64,000 nucleotides of DNA, taken from assembly GCF_014196635.1 (NCBI RefSeq), contig NZ_JACIEB010000001.1:186001-250000 (forward strand), in the 5' to 3' direction. Below, piece by piece: positions 52,232-61,782 of this stretch. Source of the stretch: Sphingobium fontiphilum. GTDB taxonomy: Bacteria; Pseudomonadota; Alphaproteobacteria; Sphingomonadales; Sphingomonadaceae. The notes beneath the pieces are model-generated. The model was not told the origin of the DNA. It made no database searches and worked only from the letters and a program-made list of their open reading frames with translations. Numbering within the stretch: position 1 is the stretch's first letter; each line of letters starts with the position of its first letter. The position numbers and the translations under genes are program-made.

Positions 52232-53035
52232 TCAAAGCGCTTCGACGCGCGGCAGGCCATAGGATGCGAGCGCCGCGCGCAGCGGATCGACTTGATCGTC
52301 CATCCGGGTGAAGATGGCGATGCCCGGCGCCGGATCCGCGGGCCAGGGCTGCTCCCGCGTCAGATAGGCGATGCGCCGCGCTATGCCTTCGCCGCCATGC
52401 AGGAAGCGCAGAGGGTGGGGCGCGGCAGCCGCCAGTTCCGCCTCCACCAGCGGGAAATGGGTGCAGGCCAGCACCACCGTATCCATCCGGTCGCCGCCGC
52501 TCTGGTCAAGCAATCCGGCCAGTGCGTCGCGCGCTATGGCCGGGTCGAGCGGTTCGCCGCGCAGCTTGGCCTCGGCCAATTGCACAAGGGCCGCCGATCC
52601 GTGACGCAGAACGGTGCAATCCGCGCCGAACTCCGCCGCCAGCCGGTCGACATAGGGCTGGCGCACGGTGGCGTCTGTGCCCAGGACGCCGATGACGCGG
52701 CTTTGCGACTGAAGCGCGGCGGGCTTGATGGCGGGAACGGTGCCGACCACGGGAATGTCGAGCGCGGCGCGCACATGGGACAGCGCGATGGTCGATGCGG
52801 TGTTGCAGGCGATGACGGCAAGGCGCGGCCGGTAGCGCTCGACCAGACGCCCCAGCAACGCGGGCACGCGCGCGGCGATCTCCGCTTCGCTGCGCGTGCC
52901 ATAGGGGAAGCCGGCGCTGTCGGCGGCATAGACGATGGGCGCGTGCGGCAGGGCCAGGCGCGCCGGAGCGAGTATCGAAAGCCCGCCCACGCCGGAATCG
53001 AAGAAGAGCAGGGGGGCGTCGGGTGCGACCGTCAT
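52232..53035 (-). CDS. murI: Glutamate racemase
   Basis: A 267-residue cofactor-independent racemase supplying D-glutamate for peptidoglycan. FFDSGVGGLSIL at the N-terminus, YAADSAGFPYGT, and the catalytic cysteines in VIACNTASTIAL (about 76) and VLACTHFPLVEAEL (about 189) identify it. The family's HGGEGIARRI-type segment is near residue 220 (FLHGGEGIARRIAY). The ATG at 53035 fits the family start. It stands 53 bases from the radical SAM gene on the same strand. Confidence 0.95.
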   Translation of the reverse strand: MTVAPDAPLLFFDSGVGGLSILAPARLALPHAPIVYAADSAGFPYGTRSEAEIAARVPALLGRLVERYRPRLAVIACNTASTIALSHVRAALDIPVVGTVPAIKPAALQSQSRVIGVLGTDATVRQPYVDRLAAEFGADCTVLRHGSAALVQLAEAKLRGEPLDPAIARDALAGLLDQSGGDRMDTVVLACTHFPLVEAELAAAAPHPLRFLHGGEGIARRIAYLTREQPWPADPAPGIAIFTRMDDQVDPLRAALASYGLPRVEAL

Positions 53036-53088
53036 GGTCGGGCTGTGTCGCGGGTGGCGCCGGGCCTGTCAACCTTCACCCGCGCCTT

Positions 53089-54156
53089 TCAGAACAGGCT
53101 GAGCTGCGGCCCCTGTGGCGGGCGGAACAGGTCGGAGCGCAGCGTTACGCGATCGGCCGACAAGCCGGCGCGTCGGCGCGCTATGGCAAAGCGGGAACGG
53201 ATCAGGTCTGCCCACACGCCCTGTCCGCGCATCCGGTCGCCAAAACGCGGATCATTGTCGCGTCCGCCGCGCATCGAACGGATGATCGCCATCACCTTGT
53301 CCGCGCGGTCGGGATAATGGACGTCCAGCCATTGGCGGAACAATGGCGCGACTTCATTGGGCAGGCGGATGGGAATGAAGCTGACGCCCCGCGCGCCCGC
53401 CGCCGCGATGCGGGGCACGAGCGTCTCTATCTCATGGTCGGTGATCGCGGGAATGATCGGCGACATGCAGGCATGAACCGGCACGCCAGCGTCGGCGAGC
53501 CGGGCGATGGCGGCGATGCGCTTATCCGGGTGTGGCGCGCGTGGTTCCAACGTGCGGATGACCTTCGGGTCGAGGCTGGTGACGGAAATGCCGACCGCGA
53601 CCAGACCATCCTGCGCCATGTCGGCCAGCAGGTCGATGTCACGCAGCACCCGGTCGGATTTGGTGGTGATCATCAGCGGATGGCGGCATTCCGCCAATAT
53701 TGCGATGCAGGCGCGGGTTATCCCCCATTCGCGCTCTATGGGTTGGTAGGGGTCGGTGTTCGTTCCCATGGCGATGGGCGCGGGTATGTAACGCGGATGG
53801 GCGAGTTCGGCGCGGAGCAAGGCGGGCGCATCGGGCTTGGCGAAGAGCCGCGTTTCAAAGTCCAGGCCCGGCGACAGGTCGTGCCAGGCATGGCTGGGCC
53901 GCGCGTAGCAATAGATGCAGCCATGTTCGCAGCCTGCATAGGCGTTGATGGATTGCGAGAAACCGATGTCGGGCGATGCGTTGCGCGATATGATCGTGCG
54001 CGGGGTGAGTTGCCGGACTGTCGTGCGCAGGCGTGGGGTAGGGCCGTCTATACCCTCCATCGCGTCCAGCCAGTCGCCGTCAGCCTGCCGCGAGGGCAGG
54101 TTGAAACGGGTGCTGAACTGGTTGGTCGGCGCGCCGCGCCCATGGGTCGGAGGCAT
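53089..54156 (-). CDS. Radical SAM protein (PA0069/SplB-like family)
   Basis: A 355-residue radical SAM protein. The 4Fe-4S motif is AGCEHGCIYCYARPSH (CxxxCxxC, about residues 75-90), preceded by SQSINAYAG as in spore-photoproduct-lyase-like proteins. MGTNTDPYQPIERE is strongly conserved in the family, and the C-terminus ends with RPPQGPQLSLF. The biochemical role is not established; DNA repair or metal-handling roles have been suggested for relatives. The ATG at 54156 is used, without an obvious ribosome site; a TTG at 54183 is in frame. Confidence 0.9.
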   Translation of the reverse strand: MPPTHGRGAPTNQFSTRFNLPSRQADGDWLDAMEGIDGPTPRLRTTVRQLTPRTIISRNASPDIGFSQSINAYAGCEHGCIYCYARPSHAWHDLSPGLDFETRLFAKPDAPALLRAELAHPRYIPAPIAMGTNTDPYQPIEREWGITRACIAILAECRHPLMITTKSDRVLRDIDLLADMAQDGLVAVGISVTSLDPKVIRTLEPRAPHPDKRIAAIARLADAGVPVHACMSPIIPAITDHEIETLVPRIAAAGARGVSFIPIRLPNEVAPLFRQWLDVHYPDRADKVMAIIRSMRGGRDNDPRFGDRMRGQGVWADLIRSRFAIARRRAGLSADRVTLRSDLFRPPQGPQLSLF

Positions 54157-54271
54157 GGCGGAACAAGAACATATAAAGAACAAATGAGCAAGTCCAATCC
54201 TGGCCCATTGAAGCTTGACATGGCCGCTCCCGCCATGCCCTTAGTCAATGCGGAACTTGGGGGGTGGGACG

Positions 54272-54790
54272 ATGCTGAAGAAATTTCTGGCTGCTCTCTT
54301 GCTGTTCGCTGCCAGCCATGCGCCCTTGGCCTTTGCAGAGGACACGACCCCGTGTCCCAAGGGTCTGATCTGCGCCAGCGCGCCGCAGAGCGTGGCTGAC
54401 GCGATGATGGTGGCGGGCTATCGCGCGAAAATGTCGACGGATGATCTGGGCGATCCCAAGATCAGCAGCGCCGCGGCCGGATATGATTTCTCGATCTTCT
54501 TTTACGGTTGCAAGGAGCATGTCCGCTGCGATTCTCTGCAATTCAACATCACGTTCACCGACGATGGCAAGAACACGATCGCCCTCGCCAATGACTGGAA
54601 CAAGAAGAAGTGGTTTGCGCAGATGGCGCTGCTCGATGATAAGAGGCTGGAAGTGCGCTATGATCTGGCGACCATCGGCGGCGTCAATCAGGCTAATTTC
54701 GCCGACGTCATGGCATGGTGGGAAACGACGCTGGGCGGCTTGAACGCGTATTTCAAGGAACAGGATGCCGCCGCCAAGCCGGGCAGTTGA
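54272..54790 (+). CDS. Exported YbjN-domain protein
   Basis: A 172-residue protein with a signal peptide (LKKFLAALLLFAASHAPLAFA) and a YbjN-like domain. QSVADAMMVAGYRAKMSTDD opens the domain; FFYGCKEHVRCDSLQF, IALANDWNKKKWFAQM and FADVMAWWETTLGGL follow. Four cysteines lie in two pairs (CPKGLIC near the mature N-terminus and CKEHVRC), likely disulfides. YbjN proteins are linked to stress and motility in enterobacteria, but the function here is unknown. The ATG at 54272 follows a G-rich stretch and starts the signal; an ATG at 54248 is less likely. It converges on the hydrolase gene with a 3-base gap. Confidence 0.8.
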   Translation: MLKKFLAALLLFAASHAPLAFAEDTTPCPKGLICASAPQSVADAMMVAGYRAKMSTDDLGDPKISSAAAGYDFSIFFYGCKEHVRCDSLQFNITFTDDGKNTIALANDWNKKKWFAQMALLDDKRLEVRYDLATIGGVNQANFADVMAWWETTLGGLNAYFKEQDAAAKPGS

Positions 54791-54793
54791 CGT

Positions 54794-55513
54794 TCACCCG
54801 AACAGTTCGCCCAGAAAATCCACCATCGCGCGCCAGCTTCGCCGGTCGGCGTCGGGGCTGTAGGCCATCCCTTTGTCGGGCATGTGGACGGACGGGTCGG
54901 TAAAGGCGTGGCCAGTGCCGCCATAGGCGTGGATCTGCCAGTCGCATCCGGCGGCCGATAGTTCGGCGGCCAGCGCGACGGTGGCGTCGGGCGGACATAG
55001 CGGGTCGTCCCAGCCATGGCAGATCAGCAGCTTTGCGGAGATCGCCTTATTGGGGAAGGGCGGGGCGTCATAGACGCCATGGAAGCTGACGCCGCCCGCA
55101 ATGTCGGCGCCAGCCCGGGCCAGATCAAGCACGCATTTGCCGCCAAAGCAGAAACCGATGGCGGCGGTGCGGGTGGCGTCCACTTCGACCATGTCCTGCA
55201 ACACGGCATGGGCGCCCATCACCCGGTCGCGCAGCACAGTGCGATCATCGTTGAGTTCCGTCATATAGCGGCCCATGTCCGGGTCGTCGCGGGTCGGGCG
55301 CTTGCCCGCGCCATAGATGTCGGCGACCAGCACGACATAGCCGAGCGCCGCAATCCTCTCGGCGCACAGGAAGTCCGCCTCCTTCGCGCCCAGCACATTG
55401 GGGAAGAGCAGGATGCCGGGGCGAGGCGCGCTGATGGCGTCGTCGACCACGGCCAGACTATCGAAAGGAGCGCCCGCCATGATGTGGGCGATCGGGCGAC
55501 GGGTGATGGCCAT
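54794..55513 (-). CDS. Dienelactone hydrolase family protein
   Basis: A 239-residue alpha/beta hydrolase. The nucleophile is a cysteine in the elbow AAIGFCFGGKCVLDLA near residue 120, the acid is in CHGWDDPLCPP near 170, and the His is in GGTGHAFTDP near 201, the Cys-His-Asp triad of dienelactone hydrolases. LLFPNVLGAKEADFLCAER opens the core. No catabolic gene cluster surrounds it, so a specific dienelactone substrate is not implied. It ends 3 bases from the converging YbjN gene. Confidence 0.92.
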   Translation of the reverse strand: MAITRRPIAHIMAGAPFDSLAVVDDAISAPRPGILLFPNVLGAKEADFLCAERIAALGYVVLVADIYGAGKRPTRDDPDMGRYMTELNDDRTVLRDRVMGAHAVLQDMVEVDATRTAAIGFCFGGKCVLDLARAGADIAGGVSFHGVYDAPPFPNKAISAKLLICHGWDDPLCPPDATVALAAELSAAGCDWQIHAYGGTGHAFTDPSVHMPDKGMAYSPDADRRSWRAMVDFLGELFG

Positions 55514-55558
55514 GGTCTATCCTTCTGATTATGGGGTGGCGGCAGGTTAGAGGATTGC

Positions 55559-58336
55559 TTAGCGTCCGACCAGCATGAACGGCGCCCATGTCGAGGGGTG
55601 TCCGGCTTCCGGCAGCCTGCGGTCGCGCATCAGCTTCAGCATGGCGCGTCGCATCGCCATGGCCGGTTCCAGACCGCGTTCCGCCCCGCGCACCGTTTCC
55701 ACCGTCAGGCGGGCGGAGGCATCGTCCCGGACCGGCCAATGACTGGCCATCACCCGGCGCGCTCCTGCGAACAGGAAGGCGCGGGCAAGCCCGGCATAGC
55801 CCGCCGCATTGGGGCGGTCGCCCGCCGCCGTGTCGCAGGCGGAGAGGATGACCCAGTCGGCGTCGATGTGAAGCAGCGCCGCCTCCGATGCCGTCAGTTT
55901 GCCGTCATTGGCCGGATCGGGAGTGCCGCCAGCCGCCGCTGGAGCGAGGAGCAGGGCGGGTTCCCCGACCTGGTCATATTCCCCCGCGACCAGACCATGA
56001 GTGGCGAAGGCCAGCGCGCGCAGGTTCGCAAGCGGCGTCGCGCGCAGCCGCGCTTCGGTCGCATCGGCGCCCGTCAGCAGAAGGGATGAGCGCTGTCCCA
56101 ATATGGCCGCCATCTGGTTCAATTCATTCCTTGCGCCCAGCAGCGGAGCCATGGCCGGAGCGTCCTCCGTTCCGGAGGGCGCACCCGGGGCCGCGAGGCG
56201 GGCAGCCTCATCGGGCGCGCCAATGCCGACGAAGGAGGTTCGGGCATGGCTTTTCGCATCCCGCTGCCCCAGCGCGGAAAGCGAAGGCGCGACCCAGATC
56301 GCCTTGTCCTCGATCAGCCAATGGGGCGTCTTGCCATCAGCGCCCATGCCGGTGGCGAGCAGGCTGAACGGGATGGCCGACAATATGTCGTCTGTGCTGA
56401 CCACGAGCGTGTTCGCCCCGGCGACCAGCGCCGCGATTTCCGGCGTGAAGATGGCGTCGTGCAGCGCGCGGGCGGCCTCTGTGTCGAAAGCGCCGTGAAA
56501 CGGCCCGACGCCGGAGCGGATGCGCGCGACCCATTGACGGACGGCCGAACGGCGGGCGGGGGATTTTCCGATCGCCATGCCCTTGCCGGTCACGGCCAAT
56601 GTGAACAGCCCCTCTTCGGTCGCGGCTGACAGGATCAGCGCCTCATGCGGGCGCAGTCTGGGCTGAACATTTTCGATCGTGACAGGCAGGGGGCGGAGCA
56701 GGGCGTTATAGCCGGGGAAGCGGTTGCTGAGCGCCGCGCCCAGTTCTTCCAACCTGACGGCGGCGGCGCCTGCCGCGTTGCGGCGGGCATCGACGTCCGG
56801 CGCGCTGGCGCTGAGCGCCTTGACCAGCGCCATATCGGCTTCCTGCGCCGCCGCAGCAGCCTCCTGCCGTTCGCGCAGCAGATCGCCCAGCGCGGTTCCG
56901 CCCGCCTGTTGGCGCGATGAAGCGGCGGCGGCGGCGCGGCTGGCGTCGCTTTCGACCAATATCTGCATCAATTCGAACGCGAAGGCGCGGTCGCCAGCGC
57001 GCACCGCCGTATCAAGGGCCTGGCTGAACGCCTCGATATTGTCCAGCACGCCGACAACCTTGTTGCGGGCAACCTCGACCTTCCTATTCTCGTCGATCAG
57101 GCGACGGAGCGCAGGTTTCGCGATGGCGTTCCCGGCCGTCGCATCACCGCGCAGAGCCTTGATCCAGCCCAGCGCAACGGTGCTGTTGGTGCGTTGATAA
57201 TGACCATCCGGGCGAAGTGGCGCTATGGCGTCGACGGCTTGCGCCTCGTTCGTTTCCGCTTCGGCCAGCCGCCCGGCATGGGCATAGGATTGCGCCAGCT
57301 TGAAACGGGCGAGCGCCACGGTCAGGGGGTTGGCCTTGCCCGACGCCGCCATCAGGCGCAGCGCTTCCTCCCGCAAGGCGATGGCGCGCGGCACATCGCC
57401 CGAACGGTCGGCGGCGGTGCCTGCGCTGACCATGATGCTGGCCTGGCCGTCGCCGATGCCGCCCTTGCGGAACAGATCGAGGCTGTATTGCAGCAGCCCG
57501 GCCGCTTCCTCCGGCCGATCCATGTTGAGCAGGGTCAGCCCCAGCACGCCGACATAATTGGCAAGGTCGCCGGGGGGAACGGCACGCGACAAGCGCCCTT
57601 CGTCGACGGCGCGACGCAGATAGGGCAGGGCTTCGCTCATCCGCCCTTGCAGCACCAGTTCATATCCAAGGCGATTTGCCATCTGCACCCGATCCCGATG
57701 GCCAGCGGGCAATGCGGCTGCGATGGCGATGGCCTGTCGTATGACCCCTTCAGCGTCGGACGATTGCCGCGCGTTGCTGAGCGTCGCGGCGCGGATCGCG
57801 GCGATGGCCAGCTTGGGGGAATTGGGCGATTCCGGTGTCGCGCGCACCGCCTCCCAGGCGCTCAGGGAAAGACGCAGCGCTTCGTCGTTCCTGCCCAGAC
57901 TCGCGAGTGCGCTCGCGACCTCCGCCTCGGCCAGCGCGCGCTCGGGGGCGGCGGCGGGAAAGGCCTCGAGCGCGCAGGTCCGGGCGGATTGCGCCGCATC
58001 CAGCATCGCCTGATAGTCCCGCCCCGTGCCCGCGAGGCGGGCATTGGCGAGTTGAACCGTGGCGCATACGCGCGCCCGGTCCGATGTCCCGAGGCGCCCG
58101 GCGAGCCGGGTCGCCCGGTCCATCTCTGCGCGCGCTTCGGTCGTGCGGCCCAGCGCGATGAGCGCTGCGGCGCGCTGGGCCATGGCCTCAACGCTCTTCG
58201 CAGACACCGGACCGGATGCCTGCTCCGTCCAGTAGGTCAGCGCTTCATCGGGAACGAAACCCATATCGGGCGGCGATGCCGCCAACAGCGCGGACGGCCA
58301 GAAAACCGCCGCAAGAAACAAAGCCTTGGCCCACAT
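55559..58336 (-). CDS. Second secreted TPR-CHAT protein
   Basis: A 925-residue protein with a signal peptide (WAKALFLAAVFWPSALLA), a long TPR-type helical region (about residues 45-560) and a C-terminal CHAT domain (about 600-925). The dyad is present: His in ALAFATHGLVAG (about 775) and Cys in WVILSACDTAAG (about 830), with VMASHWPVRDD and STWAPFMLVG at the end, all standard CHAT landmarks. The ATG at 58336 has GGGGGA 9 bases upstream. Unlike the CHAT gene of the TPS operon it stands alone, flanked by hydrolase and prmA genes, so no partner is evident. Proteolytic activity is possible but unproven. Confidence 0.9.
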   Translation of the reverse strand: MWAKALFLAAVFWPSALLAASPPDMGFVPDEALTYWTEQASGPVSAKSVEAMAQRAAALIALGRTTEARAEMDRATRLAGRLGTSDRARVCATVQLANARLAGTGRDYQAMLDAAQSARTCALEAFPAAAPERALAEAEVASALASLGRNDEALRLSLSAWEAVRATPESPNSPKLAIAAIRAATLSNARQSSDAEGVIRQAIAIAAALPAGHRDRVQMANRLGYELVLQGRMSEALPYLRRAVDEGRLSRAVPPGDLANYVGVLGLTLLNMDRPEEAAGLLQYSLDLFRKGGIGDGQASIMVSAGTAADRSGDVPRAIALREEALRLMAASGKANPLTVALARFKLAQSYAHAGRLAEAETNEAQAVDAIAPLRPDGHYQRTNSTVALGWIKALRGDATAGNAIAKPALRRLIDENRKVEVARNKVVGVLDNIEAFSQALDTAVRAGDRAFAFELMQILVESDASRAAAAASSRQQAGGTALGDLLRERQEAAAAAQEADMALVKALSASAPDVDARRNAAGAAAVRLEELGAALSNRFPGYNALLRPLPVTIENVQPRLRPHEALILSAATEEGLFTLAVTGKGMAIGKSPARRSAVRQWVARIRSGVGPFHGAFDTEAARALHDAIFTPEIAALVAGANTLVVSTDDILSAIPFSLLATGMGADGKTPHWLIEDKAIWVAPSLSALGQRDAKSHARTSFVGIGAPDEAARLAAPGAPSGTEDAPAMAPLLGARNELNQMAAILGQRSSLLLTGADATEARLRATPLANLRALAFATHGLVAGEYDQVGEPALLLAPAAAGGTPDPANDGKLTASEAALLHIDADWVILSACDTAAGDRPNAAGYAGLARAFLFAGARRVMASHWPVRDDASARLTVETVRGAERGLEPAMAMRRAMLKLMRDRRLPEAGHPSTWAPFMLVGR

Positions 58337-58433
58337 CGGTCGCTATCCCCCAGCTCCGCTCGGCTGGCTATGGCAATGGCTGGCGGACGATGCAACCAGG
58401 GTTGGCCCCTATGGCGATCGATTATTCTGGTCG

Positions 58434-59444
58434 TCACCAACTGCCGAAACCGGGGGCTTCGCCGCGCGCCTGCGGGTTCAGGCGGAGCGGGCGGCGCCAG
58501 CCGATGCGCGGCCGCTTGCGCAGGCGCAGGCACGGCCAGTGGCCATTGTCGATCCGTTCGGCCAGCCGCATTCCCTGCGCGCGATAGGCCGCCATCACCG
58601 CATCGGCCTGTTCGTCGAGCAGCCCCGCGAGCACGATCGTTCCACCCTCCTCGAGACAGGCGCAAAGGGCGGGAGCGAGTTCGATCAGCGGTCCCGCCAA
58701 TATGTTGGCGATCAACAGGTCATAGGGGCTCCGCATCGCGATCGCCGGATGATCGACGCCCGCCGACGTGAACAGCGCGATCTGTCCGACGCCGCCGCCG
58801 ACCGGCACCCCGTTCACCTCCGCATTCTTTTCCGTCACATCGACCGATACCGGATCGATGTCGGACGCCGTGGCATAGGCGCGCGGCCACAGATGCATGG
58901 CGGCGAAGGCGAGCAGTCCGGTGCCGGTGCCGATGTCGGCGATGTTGCGGAACCGCATGCCCACGCTGTGCATCCGGTCCAGCATGGCCAGGCAGCCTGA
59001 TGTTGTTTCATGCTGCCCGGTGCCAAAGGCCCGGCCTGCGGCGATCAGATAGGACTTAAGCCCTTGTGGCGCGGGATCGTCGGGCAGGTTGCGGACATGG
59101 AAGCGCCCGGCGATGACGGGTTCCAGCCCCTGTTGGCTCATCGTCACCCAGTCTTCATCGGGCAATTGTTCAACCTGCGGCCGGGTGCGCGCGGCGCTGG
59201 GCACCAGCGCCTTCAGCAATTTGAGCGCCGCCGGGCCGGGCCGACCCTCGAAATAGGCCTCCAGCTTCCAGGCTTCGGGATTGTCCTCCTCGACCTCGCT
59301 GGTCATCAGGACCGGCGGTCTGTCGAGCAGGGCGAAAGCGGCGATGTCGCCGTCCAGCGCCTCCGCCTCTGCGCGGGTGCAGGGCAGGGTGACCTTCCAG
59401 CTCTGCGAGGGCGTTTCCGGGGCGGCGGCGGCGTCATGTTTCAT
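58434..59444 (-). CDS. prmA: Ribosomal protein L11 methyltransferase
   Basis: A 336-residue methyltransferase that trimethylates ribosomal protein L11. The SAM-binding sequence IADIGTGTGLLAFAAMHL (about 195-212) is preceded by the family motif AAGRAFGTGQHETTSGCL (about 168-185) and followed by DLLIANILAGPLIEL near 265. The start is the ATG at 59444 (MKHDAAAA); a longer open frame upstream has no family character. A short basic C-terminal tail (RLRKRPRIGWRRPLRLNP) is longer than in E. coli PrmA (293). Confidence 0.92.
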   Translation of the reverse strand: MKHDAAAAPETPSQSWKVTLPCTRAEAEALDGDIAAFALLDRPPVLMTSEVEEDNPEAWKLEAYFEGRPGPAALKLLKALVPSAARTRPQVEQLPDEDWVTMSQQGLEPVIAGRFHVRNLPDDPAPQGLKSYLIAAGRAFGTGQHETTSGCLAMLDRMHSVGMRFRNIADIGTGTGLLAFAAMHLWPRAYATASDIDPVSVDVTEKNAEVNGVPVGGGVGQIALFTSAGVDHPAIAMRSPYDLLIANILAGPLIELAPALCACLEEGGTIVLAGLLDEQADAVMAAYRAQGMRLAERIDNGHWPCLRLRKRPRIGWRRPLRLNPQARGEAPGFGSW

Positions 59445-59484
59445 ATGCCGCGCCTTAGCCCCCCGGGGGCCCAAGGAAAAGATA

Positions 59485-60813
59485 TCAGGCGACCCGGCGA
59501 CCGAAATCGAAGGATGCGTCGCGCAGAGTCGCCAATTTGCCCTCGACCGACATGAAACCGCGTTCGAGCTGGTCGATTTCCGACGCAACAATCTCCGTAT
59601 CCTGGCGGATGGCGGAAATGGTGGTCGACATGGAGTCGGCGGCCAGCGCGGTTTCGTCCACGGCGGCGGTGATCATCGTTACGGTCTGCGCCTGGGCATC
59701 CATGGCATGGCGGATCCGTTCGGCGCTCGCCTGCACGTCGCTCACGGTGTCGCGGATGCGTTCGTTGGTGACGACCGACTGGCGCGTGGAGGTCTGGATG
59801 TCGGCGATTTTGCTGGCGATTTCGTCGGTGGCGCGCGCCGTCTGGTTGGCGAGGCTTTTCACTTCCTGAGCGACGACGGCAAAGCCGCGCCCGGCATCGC
59901 CAGCGCGGGCCGCCTCTATGGTGGCGTTGAGCGCCAGCAGGTTCGTCTGGCCCGCGATATCGCGGATCAGGCCCAGGATGGATTCGATGGATTTGGCATG
60001 ATCGGACAATGTGGTCGACATGGTCACCGCCTCGCCCGACTGTTCGGCGGCGCGCTGGGCCACTTCGGCCGCCCCCTCCACCTCGCTGCGGGCGTCCTCG
60101 ATCGCACGGATGAGGCCAGCCGATGTCCGGGCCGCCTCACGCATTGCAAGAGCGGACTGTTCGGCGGCGGCGGCGACTTCCGATGCCTTGCCCAACATCC
60201 CTCGCGTGGCGGCAGAGGCGTCTTTCGCCTGTTCGCGCAGGGATTCGCCCAGTTGTGAAGCGCCGTCGATTTCGCCCACGATCCGCTGTTCGAACATCAT
60301 GTTGTAATGTTGGCGCTCGGCCCGATCCGCTTCCGCCTGATCGCTGGCCAGAACGTCGCTCATATAATTGGCGTCGGCCAGCGTCATCGCCATCAGTCCG
60401 CCGACGAGGCGGCGTGAATCCTGTTCTGCGACGCGATTCCATAGCAGATCGAGTATCCGGTCATTGGCGGCGGCGACCGCAACAAGGACAGATTGGACCG
60501 GAACGCCATGTTTGCGGGCATGACGCACGCAATCTGCGGCGGAGCGCGCCCAGGCGCCTGTGTCGAAATGGAGAAGCTTGCTGCGGATATATTCATGGGC
60601 TTCGGCGCGGATGCGCGCCGCGACCTGCGCGCTGAGCCGCGCCTGCAGGCCGGTTTCTGCCATATAGGTTTCGAAAAACGCATCGGCCACCTGCTGCAGG
60701 TCATCCCCGATCAGCCGACCGATTTCCTGAGCCTGGCGCGCAATCGCCCCGGACGGATCAATGTCCTTCGCAAGAAATGTCTTTGCGCCGGACGCTTCGA
60801 TGGTGGGCGACAT
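59485..60813 (-). CDS. Soluble methyl-accepting chemotaxis protein with globin-like sensor domain
   Basis: A 442-residue chemoreceptor without transmembrane segments. The N-terminal helical domain (about 1-165) resembles globin-coupled sensors: [12 protein letters not shown], then a His-rich helix [16 protein letters not shown] where the proximal heme His is expected, though the spacing from the following Gly differs by one from HemAT. The C-terminal signalling domain has the conserved hairpin tip ([20 protein letters not shown], then [16 protein letters not shown]). No HAMP domain and no che genes are adjacent. Heme binding and the stimulus are unproven; oxygen or redox sensing is possible. 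It is divergent from sdhC. Confidence 0.88.
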   Translation of the reverse strand: MSPTIEASGAKTFLAKDIDPSGAIARQAQEIGRLIGDDLQQVADAFFETYMAETGLQARLSAQVAARIRAEAHEYIRSKLLHFDTGAWARSAADCVRHARKHGVPVQSVLVAVAAANDRILDLLWNRVAEQDSRRLVGGLMAMTLADANYMSDVLASDQAEADRAERQHYNMMFEQRIVGEIDGASQLGESLREQAKDASAATRGMLGKASEVAAAAEQSALAMREAARTSAGLIRAIEDARSEVEGAAEVAQRAAEQSGEAVTMSTTLSDHAKSIESILGLIRDIAGQTNLLALNATIEAARAGDAGRGFAVVAQEVKSLANQTARATDEIASKIADIQTSTRQSVVTNERIRDTVSDVQASAERIRHAMDAQAQTVTMITAAVDETALAADSMSTTISAIRQDTEIVASEIDQLERGFMSVEGKLATLRDASFDFGRRVA

Positions 60814-60997
60814 GGTGTCAGGGCCTCTTGCTTATGATCTTCGAACGCTCCCGTTCATAGCGGCCTTTGGTTAATCAGCTGTTATTGCCCTGCGATCATG
60901 TCCCGGCGATCCTTCTCGCTGTCGCACTGCTTGCCCTGTGCCGCGTTCGATCCTAATGGGAGCCGAATCGCAAATTTGTTCCAAGGGACGGAAACAC

Positions 60998-61393
60998 ATG
61001 GCGCGCACCAGCAGTCGGCCGCTTTCGCCGCACCTCACCATATGGAAATGGGGGCCGCATATGCTGATCTCCATTTTGCACCGCATCACGGGCAATGGCC
61101 TCGCCCTGGTCGGCGCGATGGGCCTGGTCTGGTGGCTGATGGCCGCCGCCATGGGGCCGGAAGCCTATGCCACCTTCGTTGCGTGCGCCACGCATCCGCT
61201 GGGTTATGTGGTGATGATCGGCCTCACCTGGTCCTTCTTCCAGCATCTGTTTTCGGGGCTGCGCCACTTCGTGCTCGACATGGGCGCGGGGTATGAACTG
61301 AACACCAACCGCATGTGGTCGATCGCCGCCACGGTTGCGGCGGTTCTGGTCACCGGCTTCGTCTGGCTCTTCATCTTTGCGGAGAATTTCTGA
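60998..61393 (+). CDS. sdhC: Succinate dehydrogenase, cytochrome b556 subunit
   Basis: A 131-residue membrane anchor of complex II. RPLSPHLTIWKWGPHMLISI and LHRITGNGL form the classic SdhC N-terminus, including the quinone-site Ser/Arg region, followed by three transmembrane helices; SFFQHLFSGLRHFVLDMG contains the heme-ligand His. The ATG at 60998 follows GGGACGG with a 6-base gap; upstream in-frame starts would overlap nothing but have no family similarity. Its stop and the sdhD start share a base (TGATG). Confidence 0.94.
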   Translation: MARTSSRPLSPHLTIWKWGPHMLISILHRITGNGLALVGAMGLVWWLMAAAMGPEAYATFVACATHPLGYVVMIGLTWSFFQHLFSGLRHFVLDMGAGYELNTNRMWSIAATVAAVLVTGFVWLFIFAENF

Positions 61394-61782
61394 TGGGTAA
61401 CGGAACAGGTATCGGCCGCGTCCGTGGCCTTGGCTCCGCCCGCCACGGCGCGCACCATTGGCTGGCGCAGCGTTACACCGCCGTTGGCAATCTCCTGCTG
61501 GTGCTGTGGCTGATTTTCAGCCTGCTGACCATGCCGGGCCTGGACTATGAGAGCGTGGTCGGCTGGATCGCCAACCCGCTGGTCGCGGTGCCGATGATGC
61601 TGATGATCGTCAGCATTTTCTGGCATCTGCGTCTGGGCATGCAGGTGATGCTGGAGGATTATGTCCACGACAAGGGCCTGGCCTTCCTGTCCATGCTGCT
61701 GTTGAACTTCTACGCCATTGGCGGCGCGGCCGCCGGCATCTTCGCCATCGCGAAGATCGCATTCATGGGGGCCGTCGAGTAA
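61393..61782 (+). CDS. sdhD: Succinate dehydrogenase, hydrophobic membrane anchor
   Basis: A 129-residue second membrane anchor. [21 protein letters not shown] is the typical SdhD opening; three transmembrane helices follow, and [19 protein letters not shown] carries the second candidate heme His and the quinone-site residues. Translationally coupled at both ends: it begins on the last base of sdhC and its TAATG end shares bases with the sdhA start. Confidence 0.93.
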   Translation: MGNGTGIGRVRGLGSARHGAHHWLAQRYTAVGNLLLVLWLIFSLLTMPGLDYESVVGWIANPLVAVPMMLMIVSIFWHLRLGMQVMLEDYVHDKGLAFLSMLLLNFYAIGGAAAGIFAIAKIAFMGAVE

